NCBI GenBank assembly: GCA_043720715.1 | Contig: JAYSSF010000022.1 | Location: forward strand, 1 to 24,915 | Direction of reading: 5' to 3' | DNA length: 24,915 nt | From: JAYSSF01 sp043720715 | Lineage (GTDB): Bacteria; Patescibacteriota; Gracilibacteria; Absconditabacterales; Absconditicoccaceae | Part shown: positions 7,393 through 15,664 of the stretch, piece after piece | How positions within the stretch are numbered: position 1 is the first letter of the stretch | Layout: each line of letters opens with the position of its first letter | Notes under the pieces: model-generated | What the model was told of the DNA's origin: nothing | Database searches by the model: none | The model's input: only the letters and a program-made list of their open reading frames with translations | Translations under genes and position numbers: made by a program

Positions 7393-8556
7393 ATGGCAAT
7401 TACAGAATTCATCCCAGACTTTGTACCAGGAGCTAAGATCAAAGTAATCGGTGTCGGTGGCGCTGGTAACAACGCACTCAATCGTATGGTCAAAGAACAT
7501 CTCACAGGAGTAGAGTTTATCGCTGTCAACACAGACGCACAAGCACTATCAGTCAGCCTTGCAGATAAAAAAGTTCATATCGGTATGAACGTTACCAGAG
7601 GACTTGGAGCAGGAGCAAACCCCGAGATCGGTCGCAAAGCCGCTGAAGAAAGCATCGATGAAATCAAGAAATTCTTGATGGATGCTGACATGATCTTTAT
7701 TACTGCTGGTATGGGTGGTGGTACTGGTACTGGTGCTGCATCTGTAATCGCTCAAACTGCCAAAGAAATGGGTATCCTGACCGTTGGTGTAGTAACTAAA
7801 CCATTTAGTTTCGAACACAAAGCAAGATTCAACAACGCTATGGATGGTCTCGCAAGACTCAAAGATGCAGTTGACACACTTATCGTGATTCCAAATGATA
7901 AAATCTTCAACATCGTAGATAAGAAGACATCATTCAACCAAGCCTTCCTTCTGATCGACAAGATCTTGATGCTCGGTGTACAGGGTATCGCTGATCTGAT
8001 CACCAAGCCAGGTCTCATCAATATCGACTTTGCCGATATCAAGAAGATTATCTCCAACTCTGGTAATGCTCTTCTGGGTATTGGATACGGCGAAGGTGAA
8101 AACCGTGCAGTAGAAGCAGCTCGCAAAGCTATCGAAAACCCGCTCCTCGAAGCAAGACTCACAGGCGCCAAGAGAGTTATCTTCTCTGTTACAGGAGGTA
8201 GTGATCTGACTCCCGTCGAAGTCCAAGAAGCATCCCGTGTTGTAGAAGAAATCCTCGACGAAGACGCTGAAATGATCTGGGGAATGAGTATCGACGATGA
8301 CTACGGTGATGAAGTCAAAATCACAGTAATCGCTACAGGATTTGTAGGAGAAGAACAAGAATGACCGATCAAAGGTTCATCCAGAGACCTCCTGGGTCGT
8401 AAAGTAGGTGGTGGTACCAGTAGCGGTGGTGATAGTTTCATCAACAGAGCTCTCAGATCCAGCGGTGCACAACCGAGAAACGAAGAATCAGACACTCCAA
8501 AATCAAACCCAGATAGTGAGCTTCCATCATTTATGAGAAGAAGTGTAGGTAGGTAA
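7393..8556 (+). CDS. ftsZ: cell division GTPase FtsZ
   Basis: A 387-residue tubulin homologue that polymerises into the Z ring. The N-terminal loop VIGVGGAGNN, the tubulin signature GGGTGTG (residues 108-114), the catalytic-loop region NIDFADIKKI and the C-terminal GTPase-activating domain are all present. A flexible glycine/serine linker follows, ending in LPSFMRRS, which matches the conserved FtsA/ZipA-binding tail (usual form near DIPAFLR). A single TGA at 8362 is read as glycine; the standard code would end the protein there and remove linker and tail. Only about one of 45 glycines is TGA, against roughly half in ftsA, and GGT dominates, as expected for strong expression. A terminator follows at 8575. 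Confidence 0.97.
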
Positions 8557-8574
8557 TATAATATGATAAACTGG

Positions 8575-8615
8575 CCTCTTATATGTTTTAGTCGACTATG
8601 GGAGGTTTTTATTTA
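8575..8615 (+). terminator. intrinsic terminator after ftsZ
   Basis: CCTCTTATA pairs with TATGGGAGG (two G-U pairs) across a 13-base loop and is followed by TTTTTATTT. It lies about 18 bases after the ftsZ stop and closes the division operon. Confidence 0.7.
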
Positions 8616-8628
8616 ATAATTCGACCTT

Positions 8629-8994
8629 ATGATTTCAATGATAGTAGATTTATTCAAGCGCTGAATCTCCTGAGAAATAAAATGAATTTCCGAAGTCACA
8701 CAAACTTTTGGAGAACAATTTAACGAATTGTGTAGCAAATTAGCATGAACCTGACGAACATCAAGCACTATATCAGATATTCAAAAATTATCAGAAAGAA
8801 ACTGACTTCAGACTGTTTCCTTATCTATCAATAATAAATACACAGTATCGATTAATGAGATATGTATAATTTTAGAAGGAACAGACGAGCCAGACTACCA
8901 TCAAATTAGTATTAAGTTAATGAATCTCGAAAACCTAGTCAAGGAATATAAAGAACCAAGAAATCAATTCAAATCTATTTCTGAGTCGCTGTAG
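8629..8994 (+). CDS. 121-aa hypothetical protein, visible only in code 25
   Basis: An open frame of 121 residues starting at ATG 8629 (or 8638) and ending at TAG 8992-8994. Six TGA codons read as glycine occur in the first half (for example FKRGISGEIKG and AGTGRTS), so it is missed with the standard code. The N-terminal half is Ser/Thr/Gly-rich and helix-like; the second half alternates hydrophobic and polar residues in beta-like fashion (SLSINNKYTVSINEICIIL) before a charged tail. No signal peptide, membrane segment or known motif is visible. CCTTATGA overlaps the start codon, as in the repeat-associated starts elsewhere. It sits alone between the ftsZ terminator and atpC. Confidence 0.6.
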
Positions 8995-9014
8995 ATTTTA
9001 GCAGCAAAATCATT

Positions 9015-9050
9015 ACTATAAGTTATAACCTATAACCCATAACCTATCAT
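9015..9050 (+). promoter_or_regulatory. heptad array upstream of atpC
   Basis: Five tandem 7-mers: ACTATAA (9015), GTTATAA (9022), CCTATAA (9029), CCCATAA (9036) and CCTATCA (9043), ending one base before the ATG at 9051. The register is exact and unbroken. TATAAC and CATAAC copies lie at distances that could place transcription start at the ATG. Confidence 0.6.
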
Positions 9051-9497
9051 ATGCTCCTCCACCTCAACATCCAATCTCTCGACGGAACACAATACGACTG
9101 ACCAGTCAAACAAATTACAGTACCTACACTCTCAGGTCAGATCACAATATTACCATGACACCAACCTCTCGTTACTATCTGTATGACAGGTCTGATGAAG
9201 ATCGTACCACCGGAGATCGATGATAGCTTATTGGGTAGATATATCATCACAGATAAGGTGATTAATCTCAGTATTAGTCAATGAGTACTCCAAGTTGAGT
9301 GAGATCAGGTAAGCATCGTGAGCGCACAAGCTACATCCTCCCCCACTCAGTCACTTGAGATCCTGGAGAAGAACAAATCTGACCTCCTCGCGAAACTCGA
9401 GTCTATCAAAGTGGATCAGAACTCCGATGCCTATGAAGACATCCTCAGCGACATCCAGAAGATCGATGCAGACATTAAGTTGAGTAAGCTAAGATAA
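9051..9497 (+). CDS. atpC: ATP synthase F1 epsilon subunit
   Basis: A 148-residue F1 epsilon subunit, the rotor-stalk protein that couples gamma to the c-ring and can inhibit ATP hydrolysis. The N-terminal beta-sandwich is recognised from the first strand LHLNIQSLDGTQYDGPVKQI and the hallmark ILPGHQPLVT (residues 33-42), where the Gly of LPG is TGA. A helical C-terminal part follows (SLEILEKNKSDLLAKLESI onwards), longer and more charged than the usual two-helix domain. The gene is alone: no other atp gene is in the window, whereas epsilon is normally next to beta. A heptad array runs to its start and a UUCG-loop terminator follows directly, so it looks monocistronic. Confidence 0.8.
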
Positions 9498-9498
9498 T

Positions 9499-9520
9499 GA
9501 CACTTCGGTGTCTTTTTTAT
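9499..9520 (+). terminator. UUCG-tetraloop terminator after atpC
   Basis: GACAC-TTCG-GTGTC followed by six T residues, starting two bases after the atpC stop codon. The TTCG loop closes an exceptionally stable hairpin, making this one of the clearest terminators in the window. Confidence 0.85.
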
Positions 9521-9562
9521 TTGTATCAATTGACCCAATCCTTATACTATTGTTATCAAAAG

Positions 9563-9590
9563 CCTATCACCTATAACCTTTGACCTATGA
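9563..9590 (+). promoter_or_regulatory. heptad array spanning the TRM11-like gene start
   Basis: CCTATCA (9563), CCTATAA (9570), CCTTTGA (9577) and CCTATGA (9584) follow each other without a gap. The ATG at 9587-9589 is inside the last unit, so the start codon itself is part of the repeat. There is no Shine-Dalgarno sequence. Confidence 0.6.
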
Positions 9591-10714
9591 CTTATTTTGC
9601 TATCCTCGGTAAACACAAACAAATCTCTCTCGCAGAGCTACAATACATCCACCCAGAAAATCTCAAGACTCATGGTCCGATCGCGATCTTTGATACACAG
9701 TTTCCTGATAAGCTTGCACAGCTATGAGGTATCATCAAACGATGACAAGTCACTACTTTGTGAACCCTATCCTCCCTAACAAGGGAGGGGGACCCGAAGG
9801 GTGGTGGGTTTATTTTGCCACAACTCATAGGTACTAACTCCCGCCTCCTCGGCAAGCATCTCAAAGATTCATGATATACCAAGAGATTTAAGGAGCTCAC
9901 GCTCGACCACTGTGACCTCGAAGTGCAAGATAAATGACAAGAACTCATCCTCATCCACAGCAACGAATCACTGGATGAGACGGTACAGATCGGTGTTGTG
10001 ACTGGATATCAAGATATCTGACTATTTGAGGTAGTAGATTTTGAGAAACCTGGGTCTGGTATGGGTATCGGGATGATGCCATCCAAGCTCGCTCTTACGA
10101 TGATCAATATCGCACTCGCTCATCATCAGTCCACTCATGAAACGAGCAACAGCGAATACCCGGAAGGGTGAAAGGAAGAATATACAATATATGATCCATT
10201 CTGTGGCTTTGGTACAACAGGCTTCTTGGCCAATGCTCATGGGTATCATGTGATCTGTTCTGACATCAATGGTAGCCTGATCAAGCCTAACCTTACTTGG
10301 TGGCAGACTCATGCTCGCCATACTGATCATCGCTTCACAGCGTTTAAACATGATGCCACAGATCCAATCACTAAGCCGTTCGTCAAGCATACTGATGTCA
10401 TCGTCACTGAGTGATGGTTATGACCTATCGTGACTACACGCCTCATGCCCAAGGTAGCTCACCATCAGTTGAGTCAGATTTGAGCAGTATACTGTGGATT
10501 TCTCCAACAGATAGATGCATATTTCAACGACATCACTATCTGTATGACTATCCCCGTCTATCGTATCTATGAGGTCAATGTGATCCTTGAGATGATCGAA
10601 GATCTCCTTGGAGAAGACAAAAAGTGGTCAATCACTCCTATCCCCCAAGTCTATGAGCGCAAGTGACAGTTCGTCACCAGACAGATTGTAGTACTCCAAA
10701 AACAATCATCATAA
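9587..10714 (+). CDS. TRM11-like tRNA (guanine-N2) methyltransferase
   Basis: A 375-residue protein resembling the TRM11/Trm-G10 group, SAM-dependent enzymes that methylate guanine-10 of tRNA. The N-terminus YFAILGKHKQISLAEL is characteristic of this family, and LIGTNSRLLGKHLK lies in the middle. The Rossmann methyltransferase domain begins with motif I YDPFCGFGTTGF (Asp203-Phe206 region) and SDINGSLI. Motif IV, usually DPPY or a variant, reads TEGWLGP (residues 274-280), where Gly276 is TGA; the Asp/Asn at the first position is replaced by Thr-Glu. A palindromic element is inserted in frame at about residues 59-75 (SSLTREGDPKGGG). Ten or so TGA glycines are needed to keep the frame. A 27-residue ORF overlaps the stop codon. 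Confidence 0.8.
9763..9812 (+). repeat. palindromic element A, in frame inside the TRM11-like gene
   Basis: CCTCCCT (9771-9777) and AAGGGAGG (9781-9788) pair, ACCC and GGGT pair around GAA, and outer AACCC/GGGTT arms enclose both. The core matches the element at 2004-2021 with one mismatch. It is translated as a Ser/Gly-rich insertion between VTTLG and FILPQ, adding about 15 residues to the N-terminal domain without breaking the frame. Confidence 0.65.
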
Positions 10715-10797
10715 TGCCACATGGTATTAACAATCTCCTCTTCATCTTTATGCTCCTCGGTCTTATTGTGGCGGTTGCTAGTGTAGGTAAAAAATAA
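10714..10797 (+). CDS. 27-aa single-pass membrane microprotein
   Basis: A 28-codon frame whose ATG overlaps the TAA of the TRM11-like gene (TAATG), the usual sign of translational coupling. The product has a short polar start (MPHGINN), one hydrophobic helix of about 17 residues (LLFIFMLLGLIVAVASV) and a GKK tail, so it would insert in the membrane as a tiny single-pass protein. It has no TGA codon and no known family. The coherent hydrophobic helix with flanking polar ends is better than expected by chance for such a short frame, but length alone leaves it uncertain. Confidence 0.45.
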   Translation: MPHGINNLLFIFMLLGLIVAVASVGKK

Positions 10798-10814
10798 AAT
10801 ATTAAAAAAGTCTA

Positions 10815-10851
10815 TTGACAATAATATTATAATATCTAATATATAGATATT
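10815..10851 (+). promoter_or_regulatory. promoter with overlapping operator-like dyad
   Basis: A perfect -35 (TTGACA, 10815-10820) is followed after 16 bases by TAATAT (10837-10842). AATATCTA (10831-10838) and TAGATATT (10844-10851) form an 8-bp inverted repeat across the -10 region, where a repressor would block polymerase. The gene starting at 10920 lies about 70 bases downstream. The AT-only hairpin followed by ATTTTTC could alternatively be a weak terminator for the upstream operon. Confidence 0.55.
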
Positions 10852-10919
10852 ATTTTTCATATTGATCCGCAGTAGGATACTCAAGCACAAAGCCTACATA
10901 CTTCATCACATCATAATCA

Positions 10920-11636
10920 ATGAAACAAGTAATTAAAAAAGAACAAATACTAGATTCGCTATTCAAGGATAAGGGCTTTCTATCAATACCGATCAATGAC
11001 CTTACAGAATATCGATGATCTACTCATAATAATTTGATACAGTTATTGGAAAACACATCAATCCCTTATTTTTGATTACATGCCACAAGCAGAAAATGAT
11101 TCAAATCAATCATGCAACAAGAAACATGAAATCTCAACCTAGCAACATACGGCGAAAGAAGAAAAGGAAAAGATTTACTCTACTCCCTATATAACACAAC
11201 ATACTATCTCAACAACTTTACGCGACCTAAAGATAACTCTATATCAAGGGTAGTTAAAAATGCTTGAAATATTATGATATTTGACCTTGAAAAAGACGGT
11301 AAAAATATATCTTCTGCCCGAGAGAACTTAAATGGTAGTACGCTAGCAGATCGCCATTTAATTACCGATGAACAATATCAAGAGCGAATAGGAGTCAAGA
11401 AACGACAAAGAACTGGCGTACATTTTGTAAAGGATAAGGATACGAGCATATTTTCTTATCCAAATTTTAAAGAGAGATTTATCTGATCAATCGACATGGG
11501 AAAAGATCGATTTCATAACGAAATACCTACTATAACCACCGCCCATTGAGTCTACAACCTCATAAAAGAAAGACTAAAAGCACAAGACATTAGTAAACAA
11601 GTAATAGAGCTTATTCTACACAGGAATAACAAGTAA
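10920..11636 (+). CDS. uncharacterised protein with a possible ADP-ribosyltransferase-like motif
   Basis: A 238-residue soluble protein. After a Lys-rich N-terminal region it has FGLHATSRKGFKSI (about residues 51-64), reminiscent of the strand-turn-helix 'LHGT...GF..I' at the NAD site of ADP-ribosyltransferase-fold proteins such as KptA. This is a resemblance only; the remaining motifs of that fold (a conserved Tyr-bearing helix and a catalytic Glu) cannot be assigned with confidence. Six TGA glycines keep the frame open. The C-terminus is basic and helical. It has its own strong promoter with an operator-like dyad, and its 3' end overlaps the convergent thioredoxin gene by 21 bases. Single-gene regulation and composition would fit an accessory function. 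Confidence 0.6.
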
Positions 11637-11948
11637 TGAATCAATCAATGGAGATCGAAACTCCGTTCATTTGAGTCCATTGATAGTCTCAAGCTTTGCT
11701 CAGTTGCGATAGATCATTACCGTAGGGATGCTCATGATCTGTAGCTCTTCAGTTAATTCCTGATTTGCATCAATATCTAGTTTCACGATAGTAATTTTGC
11801 CCTCGTATTGAGTCTGGAGCCGCTCCAGCACAGGAGCGAGCATCTTACATGGCCCACACCACTCAGCAAAAAAATCCACCAAGTAAATCATACCTGTCGT
11901 ATCTTGTAGTATCTCATGAGCAAATACTTCTTGATCAATAATTCTCAT
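11616..11948 (-). CDS. trxA: thioredoxin
   Basis: A 110-residue thioredoxin, the general disulfide reductant. The active site is WCGPC (residues 30-34) within DFFAEWCGPCKML, and the cis-proline is Pro75 in SIPTVMIYRNG. The C-terminal helix (TEFRSPLIDSL) is only reached by reading TGA codons in YRNG and GLKG as glycine. I chose ATG 11948 because the family begins about 30 residues before the WCGPC; TTG at 11969, directly after the upstream stop, is an alternative adding 7 residues. It is cotranscribed with the 97-residue gene upstream, and its 3' end overlaps the convergent gene ending at 11636. Thioredoxin reductase is not in the window. Confidence 0.92.
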
Positions 11949-11969
11949 ACGGTTATCATAGATAAACAA

Positions 11970-12263
11970 TTAAAATGCAGCAACGAGGTTATTCATGCAA
12001 TGACGAGTATACAATTGCCTGACGATATTTCTCACCAGCTTGATGATTCATAGATTGAGCTCAAAGTATCATTTGGCAGAGACAATCTCAAAGTTATCCA
12101 CATGGTCGTACTCATCCGCGTCAAATATAATTCGGAACTTGTTAGAATTGATCTCGACCATACCCATATAACCACCCTCGTCACGAGCATCAAACGTCAT
12201 CTTCATACAAGGAAGCTGTGCTGAATGCGTCGATAATGTATCAAAGAGTTTCAATTGGTTCAT
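11970..12263 (-). CDS. 97-aa hypothetical protein upstream of thioredoxin
   Basis: A 97-residue protein of unknown family. The central part (residues about 20-62) alternates hydrophobic and acidic residues in beta-strand fashion (MVEINSNKFRIIFDADEYDHVDNFEIV), and the C-terminal 30 residues are helix-like and basic (IIKLVRNIVRQLYTR). Two TGA codons are read as glycine (SAKGYF, LNLGII); with the standard code it would end after 64 residues. The stop lies directly at the thioredoxin gene, so both should be on one transcript. Two or three Cys residues are present but not in a CxxC arrangement. Confidence 0.6.
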
Positions 12264-12365
12264 GGGTTACTGATACACTTTTTTGATCTGATTACAAGAG
12301 ACAGATCATCAATATTTATATGGAAACTTCATGTTGATTTTATAAGACATATTGTTATGATATTC

Positions 12366-12402
12366 ATATCAAGATAGCGATTTATTAGATATTATTTGAT
12401 AT
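12366..12402 (+). promoter_or_regulatory. inverted repeat before the AbiEi-like gene
   Basis: ATATCAA (12366-12372) and TTGATAT (12396-12402) form a perfect 7-bp inverted repeat that ends exactly at the ATG at 12403. An autoregulating DNA-binding protein would be expected to bind such a site; the AbiEi-like gene product has a winged-helix N-terminus. Confidence 0.4.
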
Positions 12403-13182
12403 ATGAAGAGTCTGACTTTGCCCCAAGTGATGCCTAGTTTATCCAAGTTCTATCACAAGATTATATCGATTGAGACCATCAAAACTCACATCCAAGAGAT
12501 GACGAGCCAACCTCTCAAAGATACTCAGATCTACAAGATCATGTTTCATCTCAAATCCAAAGGATATATCATCAGCTGCAAGAAGGATCTATTCTATATC
12601 AAACCACCACATGCACAGGTCAGCGAAGAAGATCTTGTCGCTCAACGATACTGGAAGCTCCTCTACCAACACTGCCGTACCGATTGTGATACGGCACGAT
12701 ACATCTGAGGAATCTCAGCCCTCGAGCTTATCAGCGGAGTAGGTCAGCTCAATACAGATGAAGTTGTCATCATCAATAGCACCAAAGCTGCTACAGAAGT
12801 AGTCTGTTTTGACAAAAAAGTCATCTACAAGAGCTATCATGGAGCCAACAATCAATCCCTCTTTATCTATACCAAAAAACACACTCAGACCATCTCACTC
12901 CCCTGAGTCAAGATCAAACACGCAGTACTCGAACTTGCGCTCCTCGAGACACTGTACTCTACTCCTCGTAATCAACAAGCATATATCACACAGTTTATCG
13001 CCAAACTCCTCAAAAAGCACAAAAAAACACTGAACTGGTCAGTGCTTGAGTCGATGATCAAACTAGGCAAATTTCACTCCAGCTTCAACAGACTCCATAA
13101 ACTCCTCAAAGACATTGATCCTCTCATGTGACAGCGTCTGCAAATCTTGATCAAAAAGTATAGTTATGTGATGGAAGTGTAG
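12403..13182 (+). CDS. winged-helix protein, AbiEi antitoxin-like
   Basis: A 259-residue protein. Residues 1-70 look like a winged helix (helices around FYHKIISIETIKTHI and DTQIYKIMFHLKSKGYI, then a basic wing and LFYIKPP). This is followed by a domain beginning AQRYWKLLYQHC and GISALELISGVGQL, similar in layout to AbiEi-family type IV antitoxins and related regulators. Three TGA glycines keep the frame. The C-terminal region (about 165-259) is basic and helical and has no motif I recognise. The cognate AbiEii nucleotidyltransferase is not recognisable nearby: the convergent neighbour lacks its motifs. The assignment is therefore to the domain type, not to a toxin-antitoxin pair. Confidence 0.55.
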
Positions 13183-13854
13183 CTATCAAGTACTTTTAGA
13201 AAAAAAATCCTCCGCACTTGAATAATGGGGTACATTGTGTGTATGAGAAATTTTCTGATACTCCTCATTATTTTTATCACCAAAAATAGCAACAGGATTA
13301 ATTCTTACAGGTCTAAGAAAAATTGCCTCATTATATTCTACCAATTTCTTTTTTGAAGGTTCAAGTAAAGATATTCATTTATTGACACGAAAATTATTTA
13401 CTAAAGTTAAAATATCTTCCGGATCAATAATTCAAGAAGGGTTCTTTAGTTTGTGATACATGTCTTCATAAGAAGAAAAAGCAAATTCCATAAAATCATC
13501 AATAAGTTTAACATTATAGTGCAAATGTACATCGTTTCACATTTGATAATATTCAACAACAGGATTATCATTCTCCGTGATAGCATTTAGATCGAATGGG
13601 AAAACATAGTCTGGCTTCTCATTATTGGGTAATGTAAAAATTAGTCCTTGAGGTCTATAGGTTTTTACATAATTAATATCTAGTATTGTTGTACAAAGTC
13701 TTGGAGGTCGACCAAAACTTAATGTATTTGGTTTAACTAAAAATGTATCAAAAATCTCCTGAGTAGTTTGTGTAGTAATAAGATCATTTCACACCAAAGT
13801 CTGCAATCCATCAAATTGCTCTCTAAAAGATTTTACATAGAATACTTCTTCCAT
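13183..13854 (-). CDS. hypothetical 223-aa protein
   Basis: A 223-residue soluble protein of unknown family, with aromatic-rich segments (EEVFYVKSFREQF, DYVFPFDLNA, DDFMEFAFSSYEDMYHKL) and a Pro-rich part near the end. Five TGA codons read as glycine are scattered along it. Its TAG stop abuts the TAG of the AbiEi-like gene with no base between them (TAGCTA, 13180-13185). It starts 63 bases after the recJ stop on the same strand, so it may be the last gene of a recJ transcript. No catalytic motif is evident. Confidence 0.65.
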
Positions 13855-13917
13855 ATTCAAAATAAGGCAGTTAAACTGACTCAATTATAACGATAAACAA
13901 AAAAATAAGCAAATGAA

Positions 13918-15576
13918 TTAGACGCTATCCACCATATCCTCAATCACTACATACCAATTTTGTGGCTCAGACTTGAGTTTACCGATCATCGTCCATGTCT
14001 GACCTACCTGGAAGTCAGTCAGCCTAACTCATTTGCTCCATCGCATCGCGTCAAACACTACCCCATCATAGTTGACGGTAAATTTGAGGTGTCAGTTGCC
14101 TTTCTGTCCTACTTTGCGCACAGCAGTAATCACTACATCAGGCCAAGCAAATAGTGGCTCACGGTTTCCTTCGCCAAAGGGAGCCAACTTGAGCACCTGC
14201 TGCACTGTCTGATAAGTCATCTCATGTGGTAAGATGATGGTATCAATCAATGATTCTTTATCAGGAGTACCATCTTGTAGGTTAATCATACAATATTCCT
14301 GCATCAACGCACATGCTGCATCAAATTTGTCTTCATGTACGGTAAAACCTCATGCTTGCTTGTGTCATCCATACCTATCAAGCATTTCTCTGGCATGATA
14401 TAACATCTCAATTACCGAAAAATACCCTGGACCCCTGAGACTTGCAACCATTAGCTTTTTTTCTTGATCATGTTTATAAACCAATGACGGCTTATAGTAA
14501 CGCTCAGTCAGCCTACCAGACACAATCCCCACCACTCCCTCATGAAAATCTGCTCCTCATGCAATCAATAGGTGTAGTTCATGATTCACTTGATCTTCAC
14601 CCATTTTGAACATTTTTTCTTGGATCTGACGACGTTGAGTATTGAGGTTATCGATATTTTCCATATATTTAATCTGTTTCTCTCCATGATGTAACAGTGT
14701 CCACAATGAATCATAGGGAGACATGATGCGACCACCAGCATTGATTCTCGGTCAGATCATATATCAGATATGATAACTATCTACTGGTCATTTAATATTA
14801 ATATAATCAATAAATCATAGTAATGATTGAGGTACTCACTGACGAGTGTTAAGGTATTCCAATCATAGTTTCACAAAAAGACGATTCTCTCACACCAACG
14901 GTACACAGTCAGCTACTGTACCCATCGCTACCATAGGAAGCAAGTAGCGGATCACCTGTTGCATACGTCACGTGCTATATCACAAACGCTGCATCATACC
15001 TACTGCTACCTTAAACGCTACACCCACACCACAAATACCCTTAAACTCATAATCAGGGGAAGTTTGGGGATTAATCACTGCTACAGCTTGCGGAATCTCA
15101 TCAAGCTGCTTATGATGGTCAGTAATCACCACATCCAGTCCAATCTCACGAGCATGTAACATCTCTGCTACAGCTGTAATACCGTTATCTACTGTAATCA
15201 CGAGATCTACGCCGGCAACCTTCATCTCGTCTAGGTGATATGATTTAATCCCATAACCATCTTCTAGTCTATTGGGTAGTCTGACTGTGATATCTGGATG
15301 TTTGAGGATATTGCGGATAAATACATATAGCAACCAGCTACTCGTCACTCCATCTACATCATAATCCCCAAAAATCGCGATCTTCTCACTATTCTCTACT
15401 GCCTCCAAGATACGTTTTACTCCTATCTCAAAATCTGATAGCAACGATGGCTTAATCCAGTAATCACGAAATGTAGGATTAAAAAACTGATCCTGAGAAT
15501 CAGTAATACCTCTCATCTCCAAGAGTCTATCAATAAGGGGTATATCAAAATCGTTTGATTGAATGATGTATTTCAT
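13918..15576 (-). CDS. recJ: single-stranded-DNA-specific exonuclease RecJ
   Basis: A 552-residue DHH-family 5'-3' single-strand exonuclease used in recombination, mismatch and base-excision repair. Motif I is DYDVDG (residues 71-76), followed by TVDNG (128-132) and DHH (153-155), giving the metal-binding aspartates and histidines. The DHHA1 domain has GPRINAGGR (275-283), FHEGVVGIV (near 344-352) and GGHKQAGGF (403-411). A C-terminal OB-like domain completes the protein, as in bacterial RecJ of 550-580 residues. The standard code splits it in many places; TGA supplies conserved glycines such as those in GGH. The gene is preceded by a terminator of the upstream unit. Confidence 0.95.
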
Positions 15577-15591
15577 AAGCTCAGTAACAAA

Positions 15592-15643
15592 TTCTCAAAA
15601 CAAAAATCACTAGCGAAACAATAGTCTCTTACATAGTGATTTT
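15592..15643 (-). terminator. terminator between the PilN-like gene and recJ
   Basis: AAAATCACTA (15603-15612) and TAGTGATTTT (15634-15643) form a perfect 10-bp inverted repeat. On the minus strand the second arm runs into TTTTTGTTTTG. It follows the PilN-like stop (15665) by about 20 bases and separates that transcript from recJ. Confidence 0.6.
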
Positions 15644-15664
15644 GTCGTCAATTACCACAGGTAT

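Noticed and set aside
7549..8358. Long minus-strand open frames opposite ftsZ
   Set aside because: They are shadows of the codon-biased ftsZ gene and lack any motif.
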